DNA of 64,000 nucleotides from Tamarix chinensis. Taxonomy: Eukaryota > Streptophyta > Magnoliopsida > Caryophyllales > Tamaricaceae. The stretch is taken from positions 3,760,123-3,824,122 of the forward strand of contig CM060172.1 of NCBI GenBank assembly GCA_030549775.1. The letters are read 5' to 3'. The notes under the pieces are model-generated. The model saw nothing but the letters and a program-made list of their open reading frames with translations. It had not been told where the DNA came from and did no database searches. Of this stretch, positions 37,748-49,181 are shown piece by piece (position 1 is the stretch's first letter; each line of letters starts with the position of its first letter). Both the position numbers and the translations under genes were made by a program.

Positions 37748-38506
37748 CCAAATTGATCCATATCATATGGGAGAAATATTCTAATAATTCTAAATGCAAT
37801 ATTTCACTTTGAGATTTAAATAACCAAAAAAATTTAATAAAACATTATTATTCATCAAAACATTATTTGTGTACGGCGAGAAATGTAAAATATATTAAGA
37901 AGCTTATATTTAATGATTAAAAATTTAATAATATAAAAATTCACTATTTATAAGAGCCAAATGAAGAATAAAGGTCAACTACCCATCCTAAAATATCTAA
38001 TTAAGACCTATACATATAAAATTACCAAACTACCCCTTATATTAGGCCCGTTAATACCTCCCAAAAGGAGTAAAGTCACCACAAAAATCTTCTAGGCATG
38101 CTCCACTTAGTTTCAAACTGGTTTAAGATTGATAGTCTATATGACTCCTTCATTAATATGGCTCCTTACATACAAAAAGGTAGCCTCCTGTCCTTAACAA
38201 CAACATAGTTTTCCCTTCCCCTACTTTATATTTTACACTCTTATATATGGTCTCTTTAAGTTATATCAGAAATATGAAATCATAAAACAACTCTTTCACT
38301 TTTATTCCCCCCTCTTTCCATTCTATTTTACCCATAGTATTCCCACACTAATAATTCTTAATCATATTTCCTAAATAACCTTTCGAACCACAAAACATAC
38401 ACTACAATAAACATTGTTTCTGGGGATCTTTTACAAAATTATACTTCTCCTATTCAACCTTCCATTTGACTTGATCCTGGTACTAATAACCTTTCAAATG
38501 AATAAC
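37748..38506. other. Unassigned DNA with pyrimidine-rich part
   Basis: 37790-38000 is a second diverged copy of the segment at 34440-34760. 38160-38500 is pyrimidine-rich. No coding potential is visible. Confidence 0.35.
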
Positions 38507-40140
38507 TATATACCCCATCCTCAAATCTTTGAAAAAGTGTTTAAAATTATGATAATATAAAATGCATTTGTTTTAGTTTTGGAAGATCTTGAAATTATAA
38601 TAAATATGTGAATATAAAGCATAACCATAATTTTTTTTCCTTAACTTATTATATAGTATGCTCAAGAAATATAATTTTATTTTGTAATGAACCAGTCAAG
38701 TGGTTTTCCCAAAGCGATCAACTAGTTATCCTATGACTTTCAAAAAAATCTAATTTTAATTTTAATATCTTTCCAATGATTATAAAACTTATAATTAGAA
38801 TCTATTTATGCTAAAAGGCATATATTAATGGATAAGAATTATTTTTAAATTATTTAGATCATTTCATGATTTATTTAGTAAAAATTTACAAAGAAAAAAA
38901 ATACATTTATAGGATTTCTAACCTTTTCACTTTTCCCCCTCATCATCCCCTCTCCTCTAGTAGCCATGGATATATGTTTGACTTCCTACATCCTATTTCT
39001 TGACTTATTGACCCTCTACCATGTCCTCTCCTAACTAGACTCTACATCCCTCATTTAATCATGCATTTCTCTTAAACTTCGTTTTCACTTTCAATCAAGT
39101 TAGTCTTTTTTCTCTCTCTTCCCCATGTGCATATCAACCAACTCTCTTCTATTCCTTATTTATTTTCATTTATTACCTTTTACATTTGCTTGCTTCTCCT
39201 TTTTTTTGTGAAAATTCTACAAAGTGTAGAAATATCATTCATTCTCTCCTTTTTTCTTCTCTATTAGGAAAAATACAGGCTTAAAAATTTTCTTCTCATC
39301 CTTTGGTCGATTCTTATCTCTTCTTTCTTCTCTTAATCATAGCCTTATATCTTCCTATTTTCTCTCAACTAAGGAAAGATTAAGGTTTTGAGAAATGTTA
39401 TGGATCTTTGTTATCTCTCTAATGTCAATAGTGAGAAAAGAATGTGTTATGTCATTTTTTTCTCCTTATTCTGATTAACTTTCTTCAAGTTTTGAAAAAT
39501 AGATTTAATTAGTTTTGTTATTTATTCTCTTAATAAAGTGAGGCCTTGATTGAATCCATCAAGTTAAGAGTATGTTTATGCTAGAAGATTTGCTTAGTGG
39601 TAAAGAATCATTACCTATAATATGACTAAGATCTTGTGTTATTTATTGTTGGCTTTAATGTTTGGTATATTTTTTGATGTGTATGTATTATGTTGAGTAC
39701 TTATATTTGATCATGTCACCATGTCTTAGTTTCTATGGTTTTACGGTATGTTAAAGTACTGGATAGTATGCATGAATTTAGTGAAATTCAATCATGATCT
39801 TGTTGATTAATGATCCGTACCATGATTTATGTGAATTAATATGCAGAGTATGTTTCTCTAGATGCATTTCATAACATATAAGCATGATTATTTCATTTTG
39901 AAAAGATTGGTGGCTTTGATTATTTATGATTCATGCATCTAGGATTTTTTTTTACCTAAACTAGTTCACTAGTAGTTATAACTAATCAAATTCTTCTATG
40001 AACCATCACTCATTTAGAACTATTAATCAAATGTCTGTGAGAATAGTTAATTTATCAAATGAAAAGCTAATTAGTCCCCCGAACCCACTAACTAGTTTCT
40101 TTTGACTAGAGTGGTTTAATCTCTACTTAAAAGGGTGAGA
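38507..40140 (+). mobile_element. Family B LTR copy 2 (B2), 3'-truncated
   Basis: It starts near TATATACCCCATCCTCAAA and follows B1 and B3 in order: AAAAGTGTTTAAAATTATGA, a pyrimidine-rich part (38930-39370), ATTATGTTGAGTAC, and AACTAGTTT-type motifs (39955-40110). It stops at about 40140, where Athila-like LTR X2 begins; B1 and B3 continue past that point. No polypurine tract or pol precedes it, so it was a solo LTR or a fragment. Confidence 0.6.
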
Positions 40141-41388
40141 AAGTGAATATTTTCTATATTTTTGCCTCTCTTTGCCTTCACTTTGGGACTTCATTTATTC
40201 TTTTTCACATATTTTGCAATAGTTCTAGTCTATTATTAGCACTACTACTTTCTTGAGTTTTGTGTTTCAAGTATTGTCACAAGAATTCCAAATTTGAGAA
40301 AGAAATACATGTTTTCAGAACAAAGGACCTGGTATGAAAGGCTTTGGAAGATAGTAAGTCAACCCAACGTGTTTATAGAAGAGCCATGAAGCTAAGAGAG
40401 TTGGGGATGTGCCAATAGGACTAGAAGAAACAATAATAGAGAGTTGTACAATCGGTTTCACAACCATATGATTTTCGAAGATAAAGAAATCACACGATCA
40501 TGTGGAATTTTATGATAAAAAGCTAAGGCTCCAGACCTTGCATGGCTAATTAGTGCACGACTCATACAATTGTGCAAGATCCGAAATTTTATCTGTTTGA
40601 AAGATGGGATACTGTACAATTAGGCCATGTAGTGACAGTTACTCCCACGATCGTCGTGCATGACATGCCTAGCATGATGGGGATTATTTAAGGCATAATT
40701 TGAGTATTTCTTAGAGAGTTAGAGGAGGGATTCCAAGGCAATTTTTCTCATTACCAACAAATAGCTTCATGTATTTTGTTTGTTTCCATTATTTTTATTT
40801 TTTAGGAGACTCTGATGCATATTCATGTATCATCAACTTGAAATCGACTTTTTTCTCCTCCAATTTATGGTTAATTCAATCTAATTCTTTGTCTTTGTAT
40901 CTTTGTATTCATGTTATGCTACTTATTTCTTTGATTTTCCTTAAAGATATAAGTGAGTAATCTTCTTCGCTAGGATTGAACTAGGTTCATTTTAGTGTTA
41001 ATATGATGAATTGAAGTATTATGTCATATGTTTGATTCGTCTATACTGTTGCATGTGCTAGGATTGATTGTTGTAAAGTGGATTTGATGAAATACGACCT
41101 CTTTAGATAATATTTTCAACTAAAAGATTGAAATTATTATCAAAAAGTAGTATGTGTATGGGAATTTAAGGAATCATGAAAGTAGATGTTTAATTCTTAG
41201 GGACTATATAATTTGTTACACTTAATGGATTTAATTGAATTTGTGAGTCACGAAAGTAGTCGGCATATTAGATTAAATACGTTCTTAGTCCTTAAAAGAG
41301 GCTAATGGATATTATTTGACTCATCATTCATGGTTAATGAATTAAACTATGACATATTTATTGTTTCATCATTGATTACTAATTTGGA
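40141..41388 (+). mobile_element. Athila/Tat-like LTR copy 2 (X2)
   Basis: It matches X1 from AAAGTGAATATTTTC through the CATGGC-type motifs (40540-40680), the TATA-like TATTTAAGG (40687), the AATTCAATCTAATT segment and TTGATTACTAATTTGGA at its right limit. The last roughly 150 bp of X1 is missing. It runs directly into an inverted copy, X3. The small open frame 40769-40960 has no coding support. Confidence 0.5.
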
Positions 41389-42751
41389 CACTAAAGTTTG
41401 ATCCTAGTAAAGAAGAATACTCACTCATATATTTAAGGAAAATCAATGAAATAAATAGTATAATAAGCATAATAATAATACAAAGATACGAAGAAGAAGA
41501 AGAAGAAGAAGAAGAAGAAGAAGAAGAAGAAGAAGAAGAAGAAGAAGAAGAAGAAGAAGAAGAAGAAGAAGAAGAAGAAGAAGAAGAAGAAGAAGAAGAA
41601 GAAGAAGAAGAAGAAGAAGAAGAAGAAGAAGAAGAAGAAGAAGAAGAAGAAGAAGAAGAAGAAGAAGAAGAAGAAGAAGAAGAAGAAGAAGAAGAAGAAG
41701 AAGAAGAAGAAGAAGAAGAAGAAGAAGAAGAAGAAGAAGAAGAAGAAGAAGAAGAAGAAGAAGAAGAAGAAGAAGAAGAAGAAGAAGAAGAAGAAGAAGA
41801 AGAAGAAGAAGAAGAAGAAGAAGAAGAAGAAGAAGAAGAAGAAGAAGAAGAAGAAGCAGAAGAAGAAGAAGAAGAAGAAGGAGGAGGAGAAGAAGGAGGA
41901 GAAGAAAGAGGAGGAGGAGGAGGAGGAGAAGGAGAAGAAGAAGAAGAAGAAGAAGAAGAAGAAGAAGAAGAAGAAGAAGAAGAAGAACTAGATAGAATTA
42001 ACCATAAACCATAGGAGAACGAAGTTGATTCTAAGTTGTTCATACATGAATATGCACTTGAATCTATAAAAAAAATAAAAACAAATGGAAACAAATAAAA
42101 TACATGAAGATATTTCTTAGTAATGAGAAGTAAAAGTGCTTTAGAATCCCTCCTATAACTCTCTAAGAAGTCCCTAAAGTGTGCATTAAATAATACCCAT
42201 CACGTTAGGCATGTCGGGTATGACGATGGTGGGAGTAACCATTGCCACATGGCTATGCAGTGTCTGCATGGCCTGGCTGTGTAACATCTCAGCTCTCAAA
42301 TATATAGAATTTTGGATCTTGCTTGGCTGTGCAAGGTCTGGAGCCTTGGCTTTTCAGCATAAAATTCCGCATGGTCGTGCGATTTCTTTGTCTTCAAAAA
42401 TCACATGGGAGTGTTGCACAGCTTTGCAACTGGGTGTGCAACTGGTTGTGCATCTCTCTCTCTTCTTTTTTCTTCTAGAAATCTTAGTACATCTCTAGCT
42501 CTCTTAGTTTTGAAACTCTTCCATAAACATGTTAGGTTGACTTACTCTCCTAGCCTTCCATGTTAGGTCACTTGTTCTAAAAACATGTATTTCTTTTGTG
42601 GATTTGGTATTCTTGTGAAAGTTCCTAAAATTCAAAACTCAAGAAAGCAATAGTACAAATAATAGACTAAAACAATAGCAAAATATGTGAAAGAGATTAA
42701 ATGAAGTCCCAAAGGAAAGGCAAAGAGAGGAAAAAATATATAAAATATTCA
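41389..42751 (-). mobile_element. Athila/Tat-like LTR copy 3 (X3), inverted
   Basis: On the minus strand it starts AAAGTGAATATTTTA at the right end and follows X2 to the CTAGGATCAAACTTTAGTG junction next to X2. It contains the large GAA tract at the place where X1 and X2 have only a short TTCTTTG-like seed. X2 and X3 together form an inverted repeat of about 0.9 to 1.2 kb per arm. The plus-strand open frame 42211-42498 is compositional. Confidence 0.6.
41490..41987. repeat. Large (GAA)n/(TTC)n expansion
   Basis: 41490-41856 is an uninterrupted GAA array of about 122 units. It is followed by one GCA interruption (C at 41857), a GAG/GAA mosaic (41880-41935) and more GAA to 41987. Long GAA/TTC tracts can form triplex DNA. 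The long open frame across it (minus, 41369-42094) encodes polyserine only because of the repeat. Confidence 0.97.
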
Positions 42752-42756
42752 CTTTA

Positions 42757-43494
42757 TTAACATGGTACATTCAACCAAGTGTATCACATTAGGGAGCACC
42801 AACTATTTTTTTTATTAGGAAGAAGGATGGTGGGTTAAGACTTTACATTGATTATGAAAGATTGAATAAGATTACGGTGAAGAACCATTATCCTCTACTA
42901 GGGATTCACAACTTATTTGAATAGCTACATATAACTACAATGTTCTCCATGATAGATCTCAAGTTAATATATCATTAATTGAGGATAGAAAAGAGGGACA
43001 TGCCCAGGATAGCCTTCAGAATGAGGTATGGTGATTTTGAGTTCACCATGATGTTTGTTAGACTCGCAAATGCACTAATGAAGTTCAAGGTTCTCATGAA
43101 CCACATCTTTCTAAAGCACCTCAATTAGTTTTTTATGGTCTTCATTAATGATATCTTTATTCACTCTAGGACTGGTGAGGAGCACAAGCAATATTTAAGG
43201 GAGGCATTAGCATTATTGAGAACACATTAATTGTGCACCAAGGATTCAAAATGTGAGTGTTGGCTTGATGAAGTTACCTTTCCTAGACATGTCATTTTGA
43301 AACACAGTATGTTAGTGGATCATCTAATGATTTAAGTAGTATCATAGTGGTCAACACTGATGAATGTTAGGGAGATACATAGTTTTTCGACATTAACAAG
43401 CCACAATAGGCATTTTTTCCTAGAATTTTCTAGGATCGCTCATCCTTTGACAACCTTATTAAATAAGATCATCCAATTTGATTGGGATTATAAG
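42757..43494 (+). pseudogene. pol: Tekay-type reverse transcriptase remnant, element E4
   Basis: The translation recovers [72 protein letters not shown] (43141-43167) and HPLTTLLNKIIQFDWDYK. This is the RT from the fingers to the connection in the Tekay/Del lineage. The N-terminal part is missing because inverted LTR X3 abuts at 42752. As in E1, the first Asp of FIDD is Asn (AAT at 43147-43149). The frame continues into RNase H at 47068, after solo LTR C2, which was inserted in the WDYK-to-KC stretch. The open frame 43360-43575 runs past the junction into the LTR. Confidence 0.87.
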
Positions 43495-46400
43495 GTTAAT
43501 ACCCCATATTTTTGTAAAGTTTTTAATGAGATATTATTCCAATTTTCAGTGTTTGATTTTGATTTGAAACTGTGATTGGTTTTGAGGTAAAGTTGGATTT
43601 GAAAGGAGGTTGTAAAACTAAATTTAATATGTTTTGTAGGGAAACTAATTGATAATATCAATGAACAATTGGCTACTTCATCATTTCAACAAAATGGTTT
43701 TCTTAACCATACCGATTGACTTATCTATAGAATAGTTAACTAGTAAGCCAAACTAATTGACTAGTTTGTCAAGCTAGGTATATATTTGAAACTTAATTGT
43801 TTTGGAAAAAATTTTAATGCTAAAGTGGAACCTTTCTAACCTAGTTCAAATTATTCCTAAGAGATTCTTAACCTTTTTCATAATATATTTAGCTTAAAAA
43901 TACTACCTCGAATTGATCTGAGGAGTTTATTGGGAATACTAATGGGGGAGATAACCTCAGATTTGTCTTCTTCAACCTCTCTCCTCTACAAATTTATAGG
44001 ATCATTACTTCAATCACAGAATTATTCTACTTAGTTGAGAGATTCCTTCCAAGGTGACATTCAATTCCCCTTTTGTGTATTTCATTTCTAGAAAAATTGA
44101 CCTACACTCCTCTAAAATTACCATTTGAGCTCTATAGGGTAGGCTAGCATATCATGTATGAAATATGTCTGTTTAACTCACCTTAAAATTTTAAGAGTTA
44201 GAGTTTTTGATATGTTCGTAACTACACTTGTGATTTATATTGATTTGTTAGCTACAAATAACCCTAGTCGCCCCTTCCATCCACCTTTCTTTTAGCCACT
44301 AAATTACTTAACTCTCTAGGATTCACCTTCTCCGTCTTCAATTCAAGACTTGCATCCAAATTTATTTTTCTCTTCTAAAACTTTCCCTAGCTTTGTCTTG
44401 TTTTAATTGTTAAGCAAGAAAGATTTAGATTTAGGAAAAAGGTTGAGTGGTTTAGTAGAATTACCCTCTATTTTCCCTTAGGTGTTGTATGTTCAATTTT
44501 CCCTTCTATTCTAAGTTTGGATTTATATAAATTATTCATGAAATTTTGAGTAAAACTTGTTATTTATATGGTTTTGAAAGTTGAGGATTTCATAGGCTTT
44601 GTTTTCTTGTTTGAGGAAAGTTTAGCCTACATCAAGTAATTCATTCTTATTTTTTAAATGGGTTATGAGTAAAGTTGCATGTTATGAAGCTCTTTAAGTT
44701 TGATATTTTATGTTGGCATGAATATATGAATTCACAGAACTATATTTAATGGTTAGACTGTGCATTTTAAGTGAAAATCATGAATCTAGACGAAAGATTA
44801 GGTTGTTATGATTAATAATGAAATATGCAACTAATTTAAGCTAAAAATATATTATATGATGTTTAAAAATTTTTATGGCCGGTATGATAAAGAATTATAA
44901 GCATGATCTGTGTGAAAATAACTGGTTGGTGGTATTAGTGAGCAAAATGATCAAATAGTTAGGTTAAGCTTATCGACTAATTCCTAGAACAGTTCATTAG
45001 TTGAGTGGACCCATTGATTGGTAAGCCTATAGAGACGCTATTATTGTTCTCTACTAAAACCCATCAACTAACTAGGTCAAACCAATTAACTAGTTCCTAG
45101 GGCAGTAACCTAGTTTTCCCAACCCATTAACTGGTTAGGCTTTAGAGACCCTATTCTTACTCTCTACTTAAACTCGCCAATTGGTTAGACAGAACTAATT
45201 GAGTGGTTTATAAAGAGTTGACTAGTTTTCCCAAACCAATCAACTACTTTGAGGAAAGTCTTATCTATGTAAGCCAGACTAATTGATCTGTTGATGTAAT
45301 TGATTAATTGGTTGGGCAAGACTGATCGACTTGCTTGGTTAGGTTGTGTGATTTTGTTCTCCAAAGTTTGGAAATGCTTTGAGACTATGCATTGGATTTC
45401 TATATGATTATTTAAGGATTAAAATACATATGTTAAGATGGGATCAATGACCTAATGAATGGATTAAATGGACCATGATTTATTACATATACAATAGGTG
45501 ATGAAAAGGCCTAAAGTGGAGTACCACATATGAAATGTAATAGCTATTGAGAAGTAGGGTGGTGAAATAATGAATATGCTTAGATGCAGTAATATAATGA
45601 GCATGATTAATACTAAACAAGATAAAAAGGAAACCTCACACATGGTTGGGGGATAGAAAGGACTAATATTGAAGAAATATGTGAATATCTTGCTTACTCC
45701 TTGGATGGGCCTTGTGTGATCATGTAACCTCAAGAATAAGGTATTAATCACATAAAGCGAAAGAAAATCAAGCTGTGTATAGGTCTGGATTATTCGAACC
45801 TCAATTAGCTACTAGGGATTAGTCACCCTCCCGGCATTTATTGGTACCTTAACGCTTTTCCATTGAGAAGGATCATTATAAATCCTTGTGCGTTACATAC
45901 TCTAGACACTACTAATGTACTATGGTTTATCGATACTAAAAAGTCTAGTTATGTAGGTGGTTGAAGTAGGTCTGGACTTATGTCTATATTGGTTGGCTTT
46001 GGTCTAGACTTATGTCTATTGTGGTTATTAGCTTGGGCCTAGACTTTTTCTCCCTCGGTTTGGATAGGCTTTCATGGTATGTAAGACCATGAGGTTGTGC
46101 ATAGTCCATTGCTGATTGATGAATAATTAGGTAATGATTAGAATAAATGGTTGGATGAAAATAATGATAAAAGTTAGAATAAATACATGGATAATGACTT
46201 GAATGAATAACTAGTTAATAATTAGAATGAATGACTGGATGATGACCTATATAAGTATATGGATTAGAAATGGTATAACCTAATTGTTTGAGTAAGTTAG
46301 AAAATAAACCCTAGAGTTCATCTAGGTAATCTACTTAGTACATGAGGGTGATTACCTATAATATTGTGCTATAAAAATGATCATGATACATTTTGAGTTG

Positions 46401-47062
46401 CTTGAGTTATGATAGTGAATCCTGATGCATTATCTTATCATGATAGATTAGATACCCTTACTTATTTAGCATTAGTATAATGCATGTTAATTATGCTTTC
46501 CATGATGTGATAGAACCTTATATATGTGTGACTTCTATTGAGGAGGTAGCTTGGCTTAATCAATATGTAGCATGCTGACATGCCCATTTCCTCAATCACA
46601 TGCTTATTCCCATGATTAGAGGGTCTTGTGCAGGTATTTAGGGATGGCTAGTAGTGGGCTTACCGCATCTTGGGCTTAAGTTTGAATATGTGGACATCTA
46701 AAGGTTTTTGTGTTGTCTGTGACAAACTATGGTTTTGGGGTCATATCCTAACTATTTTTCTACTTATATAGCCCTATATTCTTAGCTTATCATTCTCAAT
46801 ATATTTAACTATGTTAGGGATCAACAAGGTCCTATGTAGTAAACATTTATTTTAAAAATTGATGTAAATTAATCTTACACACTCTACTTTAAATTTGTTG
46901 GTGTGGTTTTAGCCTTGAATCTAACATGGGATGAGCGATTGATGTCCATCCTGTGTTTGGTACAGTAGTAGCACTCCTTTTTTTCCAAGGTGTGTTTAGT
47001 ATTTACAACTTCCACACTATTTGAAAAAGAATTTTCTTGTAGTGAAAAATAGGGGTGTTGCA
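43495..47062 (+). mobile_element. Solo LTR inside E4 pol (family C copy 2, C2)
   Basis: It starts GTTAATACCCC (TG decayed) and ends AATAGGGGTGTTGCA, flanked by the perfect duplication ATAAG (43490-43494 and 47063-47067). Length is 3568 bp. It aligns with C1 (16018-19166) at the start, in both AACTAGTT/CAATTGGT motif clusters (43660-43780 and 44930-45340), at ATCATGTAACCTCAAGAATA (45719) and over the last 170 bp. No gag or pol lies inside. It splits E4 pol between RT and RNase H. Open frames at 45464-45751 and 46884-47171 (minus) are incidental. Confidence 0.92.
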
Positions 47063-47067
47063 ATAAG

Positions 47068-47460
47068 TGCACCGAGGCCTGCAAGGATCTCAAGAGGAGA
47101 TTGACTTTAACTCTAATGCTTACCTTTTCATCAATTATATACAGATTTGAGGTATATATTGATGCATCCAAGCATGGTATAAGATGTTTTTTGATGTATC
47201 ATTGTAGGGTAGTGGCCTACGCTTTGTGCCAGTTGAAAGGATATGAACATAATTAGTTGGCTCAAGGCCTTAAACTAACTGTTGCGGTATTTGCCTTGAA
47301 GATCATGAAACATTACTTGTATGGAGTGTAGCATAAGTTCTTCACAAACCATAAGAGCTTCAAGTACATCTGCACTTGACTAGAGTTGAATATAAGATAG
47401 TAGAGAAGGCTAGAGTCGGTCAAGTACTATTATTTGGAGTTGATGCTCTTAATAGGAAGA
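47068..47460 (+). pseudogene. pol: RNase H remnant, E4
   Basis: It resumes directly after solo LTR C2 with KCTEACKDLKRRLT, then VYIDASKHGIRCFLM, VVAYALCQLKGYEHN, AVFALKIMKHYLYG, KFFTNHKSFKYICT and LELNIR. The order matches chromovirus RNase H. The first catalytic Asp (47161-47163, IDAS) is kept. The Asp expected in FTDHKSLKY is Asn (AAC, 47347-47349), again a G-to-A change. It continues into integrase. Confidence 0.86.
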
Positions 47461-49020
47461 CTTCACACTCCCTAGTTCCTCTATGGTTTTAAATTATATT
47501 TGGTATGAGATTTAGGATATGAACACTAATATCATTAGGTTTAGGTATTTTAAGATGAGGATGAGAACCCTCCCAATCACATTAACCATCTTTAAATAGA
47601 TATAAGCTAGTCAGCTAAGAGATATTAAGCTCAAATGGATCAGAAAGGCTATAGTAGAGGGTCAATTAGTGGAGTTTCAAGTTTTTGAGGATGGTAGTAT
47701 ATGTTTCTTAGGGTGATGGTGCATTTTTTTGAGTAGTTAGAAGCTAAAGAGGAATATTCTAGACAAGGCTCATCATGCACCTTATTCCATCCATAATGGT
47801 AGGGATATGTTGTATAAGGACCTAAAGATGCCTTATATGGTGTAATAGGTTGGAGAGTTTACTACTAGATAATTGACTTATCTTAAGGTCAAAATTGAGG
47901 AAAAGCGATCGGTAAGGTTGGTTCAAATGTTGGAAGTTCCTAAGTGAAAGTAGGATAATGTGTCAATGGACTTCTTAATTTGGTTACTAAGGACCTATAG
48001 TAGCTCAGATTCAGTCTAGGATGTAGTTGACTACTTCACTATGTTGATAGCATTCATACCGATAAAGTTAACCTATATTTTTTAACAAATGGTCAGTGCT
48101 TACCTAAAACATGTGCTACGATTCCATGGGGTACCTAATGGAATTGTATCAAATTGAGATTCCAGATTTATATCATAGTTATAGCGCAAATTGCAAGCTA
48201 ATTGTCGGACAGAGCTAAAGATGAACACTACATTCCATCTTGCTAAATAATATCAGAAAAAGAGCACTATCTAGATGTTGGAGGATATACTTTAGACATG
48301 CATACTTGAGTTTTAAGTCATTTGGCAGGATCATCTTAACATTGTAGAATGTTCCTATAACAATATTCATCACACAATCATAAGAATATCACCTTTCAAG
48401 GAACTCTATGGATGAAAGTGTTGTACTCCATTATACTAGAGCAGCTTAAAGAGAAAGTAGTATTAGGATAAAATATGATCGAAGATATTGTCAAGCATAT
48501 CAAGTTGATTTGGGATCATATAAAGGTTTTTCTAGGATAGGTATAATAGTAATGTAGATCTATAAGGGATGATAAATGGGTATAAGGTAGGAAACTAAGT
48601 CCTTTTGATGGTTTCTCCAAAAAAGGGTGTGATGAGTTTTTGTCACAAGACCAAGTTCAGCTCAAAGGTACATTGAATGGTATGATATATTAGACTAAGT
48701 TTTAGAGGTTTCTTATTAACTAACCTTGACTTTTGAGCTTTCATGCATGCAAAATGTCTTTTATATCTTTCACTTGAGGAGGTATATGGTAGATCCATCT
48801 CACATCATCTAGCTGGAGATGATTGAGCTTGATAATATGTTGTCATATGAGGAGAAACTATTCAACATGCTTGATACCAAAAATCAACAGACATTAAAAG
48901 GCCATCCCACTAGTGATGATCTTGTGGTCATGAAATGGAGTTATAGATGCCACTTAGGAGTCCAAGGATGATATCAAGACGAATTATCTAGAGTTGTTCA
49001 CTTATGTGCATTGCAAGGGT
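47460..49020 (+). pseudogene. pol: Integrase and chromodomain remnant, E4
   Basis: The zinc region is hardly readable. The core retains DNVSMDFLIW, with the first Asp at 47969-47971, then FHGVP-like CYDSMGYLM in shifted frames and DSRFIS with the second Asp. CRMFL and NITFQGTL correspond to the IEF...APFEALYG part. The close VVMKWSYRCHL, in another frame PLVMILWS, then IDAT, a stop, ESKDDIKTNYLELF (48903-49000), is the chromodomain; its ATWE Trp is TAG (48955-48957). Stops and shifts are frequent. A polypurine tract and LTR B3 follow in the expected order. Confidence 0.8.
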
Positions 49021-49162
49021 AACAAATGCCTCTTTTAAGGGAGTAGTACATTTTTCTCATGTACTAACTCTTTGGTGTTATTTTAATTTTCCTGATGGCT
49101 TAGGATTTATTAATTTTTTAAGCTACTATAGTATTTCCTTTGTAGACTTCATAGATGAAGTT

Positions 49163-49181
49163 TCTTTTACAGGGGTAATGT
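49163..49181 (+). promoter_or_regulatory. Polypurine-like tract at 3' end of E4
   Basis: TTTTACAGGGGTAATGT directly precedes the LTR start TGTAATACCCC. The purine run is degraded compared with 16003-16016. Confidence 0.45.

Noticed and set aside
41369..42094. 241-residue polyserine open frame on the minus strand
   Set aside because: It is a translation of the TTC array; X1 and X2 have no such frame.
40136..42756. Target duplications around the X2-X3 pair
   Set aside because: The flanks AAAG and CTTT are mirror images because they belong to the inverted element ends, so they are not a duplication.
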